Source: Roseburia hominis (GTDB lineage: Bacteria; Bacillota; Clostridia; Lachnospirales; Lachnospiraceae). Taken from it: a DNA stretch of 64,000 nucleotides. The position numbers and the translations under genes are program-made. Of this stretch, positions 8,429-18,597 are shown piece by piece (the first letter of the stretch is position 1; each line of letters begins with the position of its first letter). Location: contig JAETOE010000013.1 of assembly GCA_021771815.1 (NCBI GenBank), forward strand, positions 1-64,000, given 5' to 3'. Under the pieces are notes generated by a model. That model saw only the letters and a list, made by a program, of their open reading frames with translations, had not been told where the DNA came from and did no database searches.

Positions 8429-10288
8429 ATGGGAGAAATTCGATTGTCTGCACTGATTAGTGATGGAATGGTGTTACAGCGGGAAAGTGAAAATATTATC
8501 TGGGGATACGCCAAGGCGGGAAGAGACGTCCGCCTTTTTCTGGATGCGTATCAGACAGAGGCAAGGGCAGAGGAGGACGGATACTTCAAGCTTTGTCTGC
8601 CACCGATGCAGGCCGGCGGGCCGCGGGAGATCCGGATTGACGACGGAGAGAATACGATTACAATACAGGATGTGCTGTTTGGCGATGTTTTTTTGTTGGG
8701 CGGGCAGTCGAATATGGAGCTTCCGATTGCACGTGTGATGGAGCGCTTTGGCGAGGAACTTCTAAATACGCAGGAGGAAGATATTCGTATGTTCGAGGTG
8801 CCCAAAGAATATGCATTTGGGAAAATAAGAACAGAAGTTGAAACAGGGCGGTGGATAAAGGCAGCAAAAGATGAATTACAACTCTTTAGCGCGGCGGGAT
8901 ATTTTGCGGCAAAAGAACTCAAAGAACAGGAGCATGTGCCGATCGGATTACTGCAGACTGCGGTCGGCGGAACGCCGGTAAAAGCATGGTGCAGCGAAGA
9001 AACGGTGCGAAAACTGGGCTATGATGTAGAAGAATTAGCGGAGTGCAAACGGGAAGGTTATACGAAGCAGGTGGAGCAGGCAGAGGCAGAGCGTGCCAGG
9101 CTGTGGTGGGAGGAAGCTCTGGCAGGGTGCGATGGGAGAAGCGGAACGATAGAACTACCGGGATTCTTCTCCCAAACAGCCCTGAAAGGATTTAGCGGAG
9201 CAGTGACACTGCGCAAAAAAATCACACTGCCGGGAAATACCGATTGGATGGAAACGGACGCGACGCTCTATCTTGGGGCGCTCATTGACGCAGATTTTAC
9301 ATACGTAAACAATAGGAAGGTCGGAGGGACCGAATACCGCTATCCGCCGAGAATTTATGGAATTCCGAAGGGCACGCTGCACGAGGGCGGGAATGAAATA
9401 GAGGTAAAGACGCTGGTGTTTAACGGTGAGGGCTGTTTTATGCCGGGAAAAGAATATGAAATCTGTTACAGCGATAACGGAAGAAAAAGAATTCCTCTTG
9501 CGGGAACATGGGAGTATGAAATCATAAAAGAGATGCCCGAATTACCGGAAACTACCTTTTTCCAATATAAGGCGGCGGGGCTCTATCAGGGAATGCTGTA
9601 TCCGATTCGCAACTGGAGGATCAAAGGCTGCTTTTTCTATCAGGGGGAATCGAATACCGGAAGACCGGAGACTTACGAGGAGGAATTTACAGCGATGATT
9701 GCAGATTGGCGTACGCTCTGGGGCGATCCTAAGCTGCCATTTCTCTTTGTACAGCTTGCAGGCTTTGCAGATGGAAAGGAATATACGCAAGGAACAGACT
9801 GGGCAAGACTGCGGGAAGCGCAGCGCCGCACTGCAGAGCATGTGGAGCGCACGGCAATGGTGCAGGCCTACGATTTGGGAGAATACAACGACTTGCATCC
9901 GACGGATAAAAAATCGGTTGGAAAGCGGATCGCACTGACGGCGGAAAATCTGATTTACGGAAAAAATGTTGTTTGTCAGGGGGCAGGCGTAAAGGAAGTC
10001 AACCGGAGGAAGGAAACGGTGCAGGTGACGTTCGGGCCGGACGAGACGGTGCTCCATGTAGTAGAGAAAGAGGGCAAAAAGCAGGTCTGCGGCTTTTCAT
10101 GGATAAAAGAGGACGCAAGCCGGGTGGCAGCGGAAGCAAAGCTTACCGGAAGGTCTGCGGCAGAGTTAAAGATACCGAAGGAAACGCAGTACATCGGGAT
10201 TTCCTATGCATGGAATGACTGTCCGCTGGATGCGAATCTGTATAATGAGGCGGGTCTTCCGGTCGTGCCGTTTGAAATAATATTTTAG
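8429..10288 (+). CDS. SGNH-type carbohydrate acetylesterase (sialate O-acetylesterase-like)
   Basis: A 619-residue protein of the sialate-O-acetylesterase (SASA) superfamily. Block I is GGQSNMELP with Ser94; YQGESNTG follows mid-chain, and block V is YNDLHP with Asp488 and His490. Between them, about residues 215-370, is an inserted beta-rich, jelly-roll-like region typical of this family. No signal peptide, so it acts in the cytoplasm. Next to an alpha/beta esterase and GH115 its probable substrate is acetylated, glucuronate-branched xylo-oligosaccharide rather than sialic acid; no sialate genes are present. It begins 26 bp after the esterase stop. Confidence 0.85.
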   Translation: MGEIRLSALISDGMVLQRESENIIWGYAKAGRDVRLFLDAYQTEARAEEDGYFKLCLPPMQAGGPREIRIDDGENTITIQDVLFGDVFLLGGQSNMELPIARVMERFGEELLNTQEEDIRMFEVPKEYAFGKIRTEVETGRWIKAAKDELQLFSAAGYFAAKELKEQEHVPIGLLQTAVGGTPVKAWCSEETVRKLGYDVEELAECKREGYTKQVEQAEAERARLWWEEALAGCDGRSGTIELPGFFSQTALKGFSGAVTLRKKITLPGNTDWMETDATLYLGALIDADFTYVNNRKVGGTEYRYPPRIYGIPKGTLHEGGNEIEVKTLVFNGEGCFMPGKEYEICYSDNGRKRIPLAGTWEYEIIKEMPELPETTFFQYKAAGLYQGMLYPIRNWRIKGCFFYQGESNTGRPETYEEEFTAMIADWRTLWGDPKLPFLFVQLAGFADGKEYTQGTDWARLREAQRRTAEHVERTAMVQAYDLGEYNDLHPTDKKSVGKRIALTAENLIYGKNVVCQGAGVKEVNRRKETVQVTFGPDETVLHVVEKEGKKQVCGFSWIKEDASRVAAEAKLTGRSAAELKIPKETQYIGISYAWNDCPLDANLYNEAGLPVVPFEIIF

Positions 10289-10324
10289 ATACAGACAGTC
10301 GGGCAATGAATGGAGAAGTGAGAA

Positions 10325-13306
10325 ATGTGGTTATTTGAAGAAGGAAGTGTATCTCCGTTTCTGGTCGAACCGGAGGCATACGAAGGTGTGAAGCGAATTG
10401 CAGATAAAGTGGCAGAAGATGTGCAAGCAGTCTGCGGCAAACGTCCCAACGTGCATATGGGCGCAGCAGGATGGACAAAAGCGCTGGTGCTGATGGCGAC
10501 CGTCGGACAAAGCAGACTGTTGGATGCCCTGGCCGTGCGGGGAATTATTGACGTATCTAAGGTGCAGGGAAAACGTGAGGTATATGGGATTCGTCTTCTG
10601 GAAAGCGCAAATGACGGTGAGCGGGGGAAGTGGCAGGAGATTCCGGAGCTTGCACAGACAGAGGAATTACTTATCATATACGGAAGCGACAAGAGGGGAA
10701 CTATCTACGGAATGTTTCATTTATCAGAAATGATAGGCGTCAGTCCGTTATGCTTCTGGGGAGATGCCGCACCGGTAAAAAGAAAAAGCATGCGGCTGGA
10801 TGCGTCGGCTGAGATGATCTCCAAAGAGCCATCCGTAAAGTACCGCGGATTTTTTATTAACGACGAATGGCCATGCTTCGGTAACTGGACATTTCATCAT
10901 TATGGCGGGTTTACGGCAGAGATGTACGACAAGGTCTTTGAATTATTGCTCCGCCTGAAAGGAAATTATCTGTGGCCTGCAATGTGGACGTCTTCTTTTG
11001 CACTGGACGGACCGGGAATGGAAAATGCCAGGCTGGCGGATGTTTATGGCGTTATTATGGGCAACTCCCATCATGAACCCGCATTGCGTGCAGGGGAGGA
11101 ATGGGATATCTATCGCGGCGGCGACAGTATTTATGGAAATGAGTGGAATTATGTCACGAATAAAGAGGGGCTTTTGCGATACTGGGAAGACGGATTAAAG
11201 CGAAGCGGAAAATTCGAGAGCATTATTACGGTGGGAATGCGCGGAGAGCGCGACAGCGAGATGCAAGGTACGCAGTCTCTGGAAGAAAATATTGAGATTT
11301 TAAAAGATATTATTACAAATCAAAAAAGGCTGGTTGAAAAGCAGGTGCACACAGGCGGAGAAAATCCGCCGCTTTTGCTTGCAATTTATAAGGAAGTGGA
11401 ACAATATTTTTATGGCAAAGACGGTGTCCCCGGACTGCGTGAATGGGAAGGAATAGAGGATATTATCTGGATGTTCTGCGAAGATAATTTCGGACATATG
11501 CGTTATCTTCCGGAAAAAGAATGGAAGGCACATCAGGGGGGATATGGCATGTACTTTCATCTGGATTACCATGGAGCGCCGATTTCCTACGAGTGGATTA
11601 ACAGCACGCCGCTCTCCGCGATATGGGAACAGATGACGCTCGCATACGAGTATGGGATTCGGGATGTATGGATGGTGAATGTGGGAGACCTAAAAGGAAA
11701 TGAGTATCCATTGTCCTATTTTATGGCGCTTGCTTATGATTTTGAGCGCTGGGGAAGCGCTGCGGTCAATACGACGCGGGAATTTACGGAACAGTGGATG
11801 CGTACCCAATTTGGCAGGGAACTTTCCGTGGAGCAGTGCGGACGTTTGACGAATGTGCTTATGGAAGCGGTGGCATTGATTGGCAGGCATCGGCCGGAGG
11901 CGCTTGATGGCAAGACTTACCATCCGTTCCATGAGCAGGAGGCGGATCGCATGCTGACGGAGGCGGAGCGTCTGTGGGAGGAACTTGGGAACTTGGCGGA
12001 CCAGTTGCCGGAGAACTGTATGAGCGGGTATTTCAGCATGATATATGATCCGCTTAAAATGGGATTGAATCTGATTAAGATGCAAATTTATGCAGGGAAA
12101 AATGCACATTATGCGCGCCAGGGCAAAAAAATTGCAAACGAGTATGCAAATCTGGTGGATGGATGCATCCGGGAAGACAAGAGGCTCATAAAACAGGCGA
12201 CAGAGCGCAGAAACGGAAAATGGTACGGTATGTACAGCGGAGCGCATGTCGGCTTTGTCAAATGGAATGAAGATGGATGCAGATATCCTCTCCGCACTTA
12301 CATCGAGCCATTTGAACGTCCGAGACTTGTTGTGTCACGTGCGGATGACGAATCTGTTCTGGTTAAAAATTACGGAAGCCGTGAAGCGCTGGAAATCTAT
12401 GATTTTATGGATGAAGGTGTAGAAGAGGTTGAGATCGAGCTTGCAAACGGAGGAAGCGGAAGCTTAAAATGTGAAATCATGGCGGAAGCGTGCGAATGGC
12501 TTGCATGGGAACTGCCTGAGCATGAGATTGTCTGTCAGGAAACGCTTCGGCTCTGCTGTATCCGGGCATTGCTGCCGGAAGAGGAGGCGGTATGCAATGT
12601 CAGAATCAGCGACGGAGATACGGAAGTGGAGATCCATGTGCATGGCAGGAAAAATAATACGGCAGGGATACCTGAGCGAACATTTCTTCCCAGAAATGGC
12701 AGGATTGTGATGTTGGCAGAGCATTATGCAAGAGCAGATAGATACGCGGGCGGCGAAGAGCCGGGAATCATTACATTAAGTGATTTTGGCCTGTGCAAAA
12801 GCGGCATAAAATGTAAGCCATTTACTTATGAGCTGGAGCATTCCGACTATCAGAGATTGCTGTCCGGTGACAATGCCGGCGTACATCTGCCCTGCGCTTC
12901 CTACTTCGTGTATGCCAAGGAAACGGGAATCTATATCATAGAGGTGTGGACTGCGCCGTCAAATCCTGTGAACGCAAAGCGGAATCTGCAGTTTGCAGTC
13001 AGAAACGCCGCAGATGATGATAATTGGAGCGTTGTGGATGTACTTCCGAAGGACTATAAGGGAGGAGAACCTGGCTGTAGAGCATGGTGTGCCGGAGTCA
13101 TTTCACAGATTCACAAGACAATATGCAGAATAAAACTGCGGCAGGGGATAAACGAAATACAGATTGGTCTGCTGGATGGTGTGCTGCTGCTTGAAAAGCT
13201 TATGGTTTATCCTGACGGGGAACAGATTCCGGAATCTGCAACGGGACCGAAGGAAAGCTGGTGCAGCGGTAATATAGAAGAGATGGAAAATACGGCGCTC
13301 CTATGA
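10325..13306 (+). CDS. Glycoside hydrolase family 115 alpha-glucuronidase
   Basis: A 993-residue GH115 enzyme. After an N-terminal alpha/beta domain containing YGSDKRGTIYGMFHLSE, the family signature YRGFFINDEWP and RLKGNYLWPAMW appears, followed by IMGNSHHEPAL. A C-terminal beta-domain has the typical ending EIQIGLLDGVLLLEKL. GH115 removes 4-O-methyl-D-glucuronic acid or glucuronic acid from internal and terminal xylose of glucuronoxylan. It has no signal peptide and so would work on imported oligosaccharides. Family length is usually 800-1000. Ribosome site GGAGAAG precedes the ATG. Confidence 0.92.
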   Translation: MWLFEEGSVSPFLVEPEAYEGVKRIADKVAEDVQAVCGKRPNVHMGAAGWTKALVLMATVGQSRLLDALAVRGIIDVSKVQGKREVYGIRLLESANDGERGKWQEIPELAQTEELLIIYGSDKRGTIYGMFHLSEMIGVSPLCFWGDAAPVKRKSMRLDASAEMISKEPSVKYRGFFINDEWPCFGNWTFHHYGGFTAEMYDKVFELLLRLKGNYLWPAMWTSSFALDGPGMENARLADVYGVIMGNSHHEPALRAGEEWDIYRGGDSIYGNEWNYVTNKEGLLRYWEDGLKRSGKFESIITVGMRGERDSEMQGTQSLEENIEILKDIITNQKRLVEKQVHTGGENPPLLLAIYKEVEQYFYGKDGVPGLREWEGIEDIIWMFCEDNFGHMRYLPEKEWKAHQGGYGMYFHLDYHGAPISYEWINSTPLSAIWEQMTLAYEYGIRDVWMVNVGDLKGNEYPLSYFMALAYDFERWGSAAVNTTREFTEQWMRTQFGRELSVEQCGRLTNVLMEAVALIGRHRPEALDGKTYHPFHEQEADRMLTEAERLWEELGNLADQLPENCMSGYFSMIYDPLKMGLNLIKMQIYAGKNAHYARQGKKIANEYANLVDGCIREDKRLIKQATERRNGKWYGMYSGAHVGFVKWNEDGCRYPLRTYIEPFERPRLVVSRADDESVLVKNYGSREALEIYDFMDEGVEEVEIELANGGSGSLKCEIMAEACEWLAWELPEHEIVCQETLRLCCIRALLPEEEAVCNVRISDGDTEVEIHVHGRKNNTAGIPERTFLPRNGRIVMLAEHYARADRYAGGEEPGIITLSDFGLCKSGIKCKPFTYELEHSDYQRLLSGDNAGVHLPCASYFVYAKETGIYIIEVWTAPSNPVNAKRNLQFAVRNAADDDNWSVVDVLPKDYKGGEPGCRAWCAGVISQIHKTICRIKLRQGINEIQIGLLDGVLLLEKLMVYPDGEQIPESATGPKESWCSGNIEEMENTALL

Positions 13307-13338
13307 TAAGATGAAGAAAACGAAAAAAGGAGAACGGC

Positions 13339-15117
13339 ATGCAAAGCTTATGGCAGAAATTTGAACATTTGCTCGATGATTATAAACTAAAGAAAAAACT
13401 GTTGATTATATACATATGCTGTGTGCTGATCCCTTTGGTCGTGACAGACAGCGTCGTGCTCTATATAGTGGTTCATTCCGAGCAGATAGAGAATCAGCAC
13501 GTTATGGAGAATGATGCAAGCGCAGTACAGTACAGTTTATCTAACATTATAGAGCGTGCAGCCGGCACGGCGAAAAACATCTACATGAATGAGTATGTGG
13601 AAAAGTTTCTTAACACAGAATATGAATCGGAACTGGATTATGTTGTTGCATATCATACGTTTATGAAAAATTCACTGTTTGACGGCAGTATCGGGCTGGA
13701 TAACATGCAGATCACAATCTATGCGGACAATGATACGGTTGTAAACGGCGGTGTATTTTGTAAGCTTTCTTCCATACGGGAAACGGAGTGGTACGAGTAT
13801 CTGCAGCAATCAGGTCAGGATTCCGTGCTGTATTTTTACTATGATGATTCAAAAAGCCCGGCAGTTGATGCAAAACGTAAGCTTTGCTTTATACGCAAAA
13901 TGGATTTTTTTGGTGCTGACAGCTGTGAAAAGGTAGTCCGGGTTGAGATCGATTACAGCAATCTTGTGCGGGTATTAAATAATATGAATTATGAGTCACG
14001 TGTGTACATATGCAAGGACGGTAAGATTTTGCTGTCAAACGATGGCTACAGCAATGTCGGGCAGGATTTTGCGGTATTTGAAAAACATGATGAGGTAGGT
14101 TATGAAAGGGAAATCAGCTACTATGGAGCGGTATGTCAGCTTTATATTTTAAGCGGAAAGAAAGGTGTTATAGAGTCAATAAGAGATAATATGCCGCTGA
14201 TTTTGCTGCTGGTATTAAGCAATACCGTGCTGCCTTGGATAATGATGAGCCAGATTAACCGTTCCATTATCATGCGCATGCAGGAATTAAGCCGTGCTTT
14301 TGAGAGTGTAGACAAGGATAGACTGATGGAGCTTAAAAGAGTGAGAGGGAAGGATGAAATCGGCAGCCTGATGCAGAATTATAATCGTATGGTGCGAAGG
14401 ACAAACGAACTGATACAGACGGTGTATAAGGAGAGGCTGCGGGAACAGGAGATGGATATTGCCAGGCAGAATGCGGAACTGCTGGCGCTGCACAGTCAGA
14501 TTAACCCGCATTTTCTGTTTAATGCGCTGGAAAGCATCCGAATGCACAGTATATTAAAGCAGGAGTATGAGACTGCCGATATGGTGGAGAAATTAGCCAT
14601 TATGGAGCGGCAGAATGTAGACTGGGGCAATGATATTGTGGAAATCAAGCGTGAGATAGAATTTGTAGAAGCCTATCTTGGCTTACAGAAGTACCGGTTC
14701 GGGGAGAGGCTTTCTTATGAATTAGACATTGACGCTGCGTGCATGGAACTTTATATACCAAAGCTTACGATTGTGACGTTCGTTGAGAACGCCTGCGTGC
14801 ACGGAATAGAGAGTAAAACTGCACCGGGATGGATTTTTGTGCGTGTTTTCAAGGAGGAACAGATGCTTTGTATTGAAATCGAAGACACCGGAGACGGACT
14901 TGACGAGGAACAGCTTGCGGCGCTTCGCCAACGGATGCAGGAAGCGAGCATTGAGAAATTAAAAGAAAAGGGGCGTGTGGGCATGTTGAACGCCTACCTG
15001 CGTCTTACGATGATGACAGAAAATAAGGCGCAATTTGTAATTGAAAGCGAAAAGGGTGCAGGCACAATGGTACAGATTCACATTCCGCTTGAAAAGCTTT
15101 CCGGAAATGTTGTGTAA
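13339..15117 (+). CDS. Membrane sensor histidine kinase, YesM type
   Basis: A 592-residue kinase. TM1 lies at about residues 20-45 and TM2 at about 282-302, flanking an extracytoplasmic sensor of Cache-like size. A HAMP segment leads to the His_kinase domain with the acceptor in HSQINPHFLFNALE (His391). The ATPase domain has NACVHGIES, DTGDGL and GRVGMLNA. It is followed 17 bp later by a YesN-type regulator. YesM/YesN pairs in Firmicute polysaccharide loci typically sense extracellular oligosaccharides and drive transporter genes; here the adjacent SBP unit is the obvious target. RBS AAAGGAG. Confidence 0.92.
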   Translation: MQSLWQKFEHLLDDYKLKKKLLIIYICCVLIPLVVTDSVVLYIVVHSEQIENQHVMENDASAVQYSLSNIIERAAGTAKNIYMNEYVEKFLNTEYESELDYVVAYHTFMKNSLFDGSIGLDNMQITIYADNDTVVNGGVFCKLSSIRETEWYEYLQQSGQDSVLYFYYDDSKSPAVDAKRKLCFIRKMDFFGADSCEKVVRVEIDYSNLVRVLNNMNYESRVYICKDGKILLSNDGYSNVGQDFAVFEKHDEVGYEREISYYGAVCQLYILSGKKGVIESIRDNMPLILLLVLSNTVLPWIMMSQINRSIIMRMQELSRAFESVDKDRLMELKRVRGKDEIGSLMQNYNRMVRRTNELIQTVYKERLREQEMDIARQNAELLALHSQINPHFLFNALESIRMHSILKQEYETADMVEKLAIMERQNVDWGNDIVEIKREIEFVEAYLGLQKYRFGERLSYELDIDAACMELYIPKLTIVTFVENACVHGIESKTAPGWIFVRVFKEEQMLCIEIEDTGDGLDEEQLAALRQRMQEASIEKLKEKGRVGMLNAYLRLTMMTENKAQFVIESEKGAGTMVQIHIPLEKLSGNVV

Positions 15118-15134
15118 AAGAAAGAGGTGTAAAG

Positions 15135-16724
15135 ATGCTTCAGGTTTTATTGGTGGACGACGAGCCGTTTATTGTGCAGGGATTATCCGTGCTTATTGAT
15201 TGGGAGAAAGAAGGGTATGAGATTGCGGCGACAGCGGCGGATGGAAGCGAAGCGCTGGAGTATTTAAAGGAGCATACGGTAGACCTTATTATTGCAGATA
15301 TCAAGATGCCGGTGCTGACCGGAATAGAATTGCTGCAAAAAATTCGGAGGGAAGAGATTTCTGACGCTTACTTTGTGATATTGAGCGGCTACAGTGATTT
15401 TGGCTATGCGCAGCAGGCGATTCGTTATACATGCATGGACTATGTGCTAAAGCCGGTAGAAAAAGAAGAATTGCTCGGTATTCTGCGCAAGGTGGCAAAA
15501 ATGTCGGAGAGCAGCATGCAAGATGCCCGGAACAAACAGAAGTTTGAGCAGGCGTATCTGGCAAGAAATGTGATGTCGCTCCTTTTCGGAAAGTCCGACG
15601 GGGTGAATTTGGATTACGTAAAGAATCATATGCAGTTGTCGGAAGGAGTACGCTATATTGATATTGAATTCTGTGAGACTATGGAGCTGGAGGAACAGGA
15701 GGAGGGAGAACTGCGGAAACTGCAGCGCCGCTTATATCAGGCATGTCAGGATTTCTTAAAGGAAGATGAAGGACACTGCATTTTTGATGTGTCACAGGAC
15801 GAAAAGAGTTATGATATCGGCTTTATCTATTGTGATTATATGGCGGCAAAGCAGGAATGCACCGAGGAAGAGTATCTGTGGGGATTTCATAAAAATTTGG
15901 AGACGGTGCTGCAGCATCCGGTGCGTATGCTGGTAGGGAAAAAGGTCGCGGATATCTCCGCGGTTGCGAAATCTTATAGCGCGTCCTGTGTCTTAAAATC
16001 GTTGGAGGCATTCCGCGAGAAAAAAGCGGTTTATTTTTATGAGGAGGAGGTGCAGATTAATCAGGGCGGTATCGTGCTCTGCAAACAGAGCCTTGATGCC
16101 TTGCTTGCGGCGATTGAACAGAACGGAAAAACAGAAATTCGCAAATGTGTGGATCAGCTCTACGAGGAGATGCGGCGGATGGGAGTTATCGGTGACACGA
16201 TGAACCTCAACATCAATTATCTTCTTTTTCAATTAATACACCTGGCGACAGAGCAGGATGATTGCGTAAATCAGGAGGAAATACTGCACTATATCAGTGA
16301 GAGCTCCTTTGAGGAAGGAATCCTGCGCGGAAGCCGGGCGCATCTTGCGAGATTTGCGATTGAATATGGGGACTATCTGACCCAGCTTCGGAAAAATGTG
16401 TCGCGTGGTGTGTTGGCGGAGATAGAGCGCGAAGTGCGTGAAAATTATGCGGAGAATTTAACCCTGCGTGAGTTGAGCCAGAAATATTATGTGAACAGCG
16501 CGTACCTGGGACAGCTGTTCCGCAAAAAGTACGGGATCTCCTTTAAAGAATACCTTAATAACTATCGTATGGAGCAGGCGGCGCAAAAGCTGCTTCGGAC
16601 GGATGATAAGATATACCAGATTGCACAGGAGGTTGGTTATAAAGACCTGGATTATTTTATTAACCGATTTATCGCAGCAAAAGGCTGCACACCTGCAAAA
16701 TTCCGCAAGCAGGGCGGAAAATAA
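15135..16724 (+). CDS. Response regulator with AraC-type DNA-binding domain, YesN type
   Basis: A 529-residue protein. Residues 1-120 form a receiver domain, with the acidic DDE near the start and phospho-acceptor Asp55 in IIADIKMP. A helical middle region of about 290 residues separates it from a C-terminal AraC/XylS double helix-turn-helix (LRELSQKYYVNSAYLGQLFRK and IAQEVGYKDLDYFINRF). It is the partner of the preceding YesM kinase. A strong terminator follows, so this gene closes the first unit; its likely target is the promoter of the downstream solute-binding protein. Confidence 0.92.
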   Translation: MLQVLLVDDEPFIVQGLSVLIDWEKEGYEIAATAADGSEALEYLKEHTVDLIIADIKMPVLTGIELLQKIRREEISDAYFVILSGYSDFGYAQQAIRYTCMDYVLKPVEKEELLGILRKVAKMSESSMQDARNKQKFEQAYLARNVMSLLFGKSDGVNLDYVKNHMQLSEGVRYIDIEFCETMELEEQEEGELRKLQRRLYQACQDFLKEDEGHCIFDVSQDEKSYDIGFIYCDYMAAKQECTEEEYLWGFHKNLETVLQHPVRMLVGKKVADISAVAKSYSASCVLKSLEAFREKKAVYFYEEEVQINQGGIVLCKQSLDALLAAIEQNGKTEIRKCVDQLYEEMRRMGVIGDTMNLNINYLLFQLIHLATEQDDCVNQEEILHYISESSFEEGILRGSRAHLARFAIEYGDYLTQLRKNVSRGVLAEIEREVRENYAENLTLRELSQKYYVNSAYLGQLFRKKYGISFKEYLNNYRMEQAAQKLLRTDDKIYQIAQEVGYKDLDYFINRFIAAKGCTPAKFRKQGGK

Positions 16725-16731
16725 ATGATGT

Positions 16732-16778
16732 ACAGGGCAAAGTATAGTTTGGAATCTATACTTTGCCCTGTTTTTTTA
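16732..16778 (+). terminator. Strong intrinsic terminator after the YesM/YesN pair
   Basis: Sixteen-bp perfect arms (ACAGGGCAAAGTATAG and its complement, 16732-16747 and 16756-16771) enclose an 8-nt loop and are followed by TTTTTTT. It separates the xylB-YesN unit from the transporter unit. Confidence 0.93.
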
Positions 16779-16792
16779 TATGCTTTCTCCGG

Positions 16793-16820
16793 TTGTTAAT
16801 GTGCGCGTGCACGGTAAAAT
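16793..16820 (+). promoter_or_regulatory. Predicted promoter of the transporter-glycosidase operon
   Basis: TTGTTA (16793-16798) and TAAAAT (16815-16820) are 16 bp apart. The LacI-operator-like dyad at 16801-16812 occupies the spacer, an ideal repression position. A 58-nt leader precedes the GTG start. Confidence 0.6.
16801..16812 (+). promoter_or_regulatory. Candidate LacI operator at the solute-binding-protein promoter
   Basis: GTGCGCGTGCAC reads GTGCACGCGCAC on the other strand, one base different from the site at 3419-3430. The shared flank, GTGC(A/T)CGGTAAAATA, also occurs near 3329-3342 in the lacI-xylB gap. Confidence 0.5.
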
Positions 16821-16878
16821 AGAATTATCAAATCAAGCAGGAATTGACTTGATGAATAAAAAAAGGGAGGAAGTATTT

Positions 16879-18579
16879 GTGAAGGCAAAAAGAGTAATGT
16901 CAGCATTGCTGGTGTCAGCAATGACAGCGTCCATGTTTACGGGATGCGGTGATGGAACAACGGGGGCAGATTCCGCAAGCGTAGGGGATACGCAGAGCAG
17001 TGAAAATGAGGAGGGGGTAAAGGAATTTACAGCATTCTTTGCAGTTCCCGGTACAGAAATCAATGATGATAATGAGATTCAGGAGAAAATCGCAGAGATT
17101 ACCGGGGTGAAGGTGAAGGAGACATGGCTGACCGGTCAGAAAGCACAGGAAGCGGTTGGTACATTAATCGCCGGCGGCGAGTATCCGGACTTTATCGATG
17201 GCGGTGATGGAATGGCGCAGCTCTATGATGCAGGTGCATTGATTCCACTGGATGATTATATTGATAAATATCCCAATATTAAGGAATTCCTGACAGAGCA
17301 GGAATGGGATAAATTACGTCAGGATGATGGACATATTTATTGGATCCAGCAGTTCGGCAATATCTACGGCGACGAAAAAGCGACCACACACAATGACGAG
17401 GCATTCTGGATTCAGACGCGTGTCCTTGAGTGGGCAGGCTATCCCGAAGTACATACCATGGATCAGTATTTTGATTTGATTGAAGCGTACAATGAAGCAA
17501 ATCCGACGATGGAAGACGGGACAGAAAATATTCCATATACGATTCTTTGTGATGACTGGCGTTATTTCTGTCTGGAAAACGCACCGGAGTTTCTGGATGG
17601 ATACCCGAACGATGGATCTGTCATTGTAGATCCAAAAGAGCTTAAGGTTATTGACTACAATACGACTCCGACAGCAAAACGTTATTTCCAGAAATTGAAT
17701 GAGGAGTACCAGAAAGGAATTGTAGATTCGGAATCCTTTACACAGACCTATGACGAGTATATTGCAAAGCTTTCTACCGGGCGCGTTCTGGGTATGATAG
17801 ACCAATGGTGGGATTTTGCATATACCGCAGGCGATTCTTTAAAGCAGCAGGGCTTAGATAAACAGGGCTGCGCTTATGTTCCGCTTCCGATCACAATTGA
17901 AGAGGGAATGCAGAATCAGTGGCACAACTCCGGCGGAGTTCTTAATGTTGCAAGCGGCCTTGGAATTTCCGTAGATTGCGACGATGTCGAGGGTGCATTA
18001 CAGTTTGTGGATGATCTGCTCGGACAGGAAGTGCACGATCTGCGTTTCTGGGGAGTAGAAGGCGAAGATTATTTAACAGATGAGAACGGCGAATATTATC
18101 GTACAGATGAAATGAGAACGAATGCGTCCGACACAGCATATAAGGCATCTCACCTTTGTACATACTCTTATTTCCCGCAGTATTCAGGAACAAGCCGTGA
18201 CGGAGTAAACGCAATGAAACCCGAGTATCAGGCAAAAGAATTCTACGACAGCTTATGTACAAATGTACAGGAATGCTTTAAAGCATACGGTGCAGAGACT
18301 TATGTAGATATGCTTGGAACAAGCGAGGCGCCGGGGCCGTGGTATCCGATGTATTCCCACTCTAATAACATGACGACCGAAACAGAAGGCGGTCTTGCAT
18401 GGACAAAAATGGGTGAAGTAAAACATGAATACTTACCACAGGTGGTTATGGCTGCAGACTTTGAAAGTGCATGGGCAGATTACATGGAGATATATGATTC
18501 ATGCAATCCACAGGCGTTTATCGACGAAATGCAGGCGGAATTAGACCGCAGAATGGAAGAAGCGGCAAAATATGAGTAA
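16879..18579 (+). CDS. Sugar ABC transporter solute-binding lipoprotein (LplA/YtcQ type)
   Basis: The track starts at 16780, but the GTG at 16879 follows AGGGAGGAAG and begins a lipoprotein signal: charged KAKR, hydrophobic core, lipobox FTGC (Cys about residue 23). The 566-residue product is a large extracellular solute-binding protein of the LplA/YtcQ group, anchored outside the membrane, delivering oligosaccharides to the two permeases that follow. It starts after EFTAFFAVPG and is acidic and Trp/Tyr rich, as in oligosaccharide binders. A paralogue lies at 23424. Probable ligand: branched xylo-oligosaccharides, by context. Confidence 0.92.
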   Translation: MKAKRVMSALLVSAMTASMFTGCGDGTTGADSASVGDTQSSENEEGVKEFTAFFAVPGTEINDDNEIQEKIAEITGVKVKETWLTGQKAQEAVGTLIAGGEYPDFIDGGDGMAQLYDAGALIPLDDYIDKYPNIKEFLTEQEWDKLRQDDGHIYWIQQFGNIYGDEKATTHNDEAFWIQTRVLEWAGYPEVHTMDQYFDLIEAYNEANPTMEDGTENIPYTILCDDWRYFCLENAPEFLDGYPNDGSVIVDPKELKVIDYNTTPTAKRYFQKLNEEYQKGIVDSESFTQTYDEYIAKLSTGRVLGMIDQWWDFAYTAGDSLKQQGLDKQGCAYVPLPITIEEGMQNQWHNSGGVLNVASGLGISVDCDDVEGALQFVDDLLGQEVHDLRFWGVEGEDYLTDENGEYYRTDEMRTNASDTAYKASHLCTYSYFPQYSGTSRDGVNAMKPEYQAKEFYDSLCTNVQECFKAYGAETYVDMLGTSEAPGPWYPMYSHSNNMTTETEGGLAWTKMGEVKHEYLPQVVMAADFESAWADYMEIYDSCNPQAFIDEMQAELDRRMEEAAKYE

Positions 18580-18597
18580 CCAATAAATATACTTGGA

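Noticed and set aside
16780-16878. Longer N-terminus for the first solute-binding protein
   Set aside because: It would start inside the terminator tail and promoter and place the lipobox far from the N-terminus; the GTG at 16879 has a strong ribosome site.
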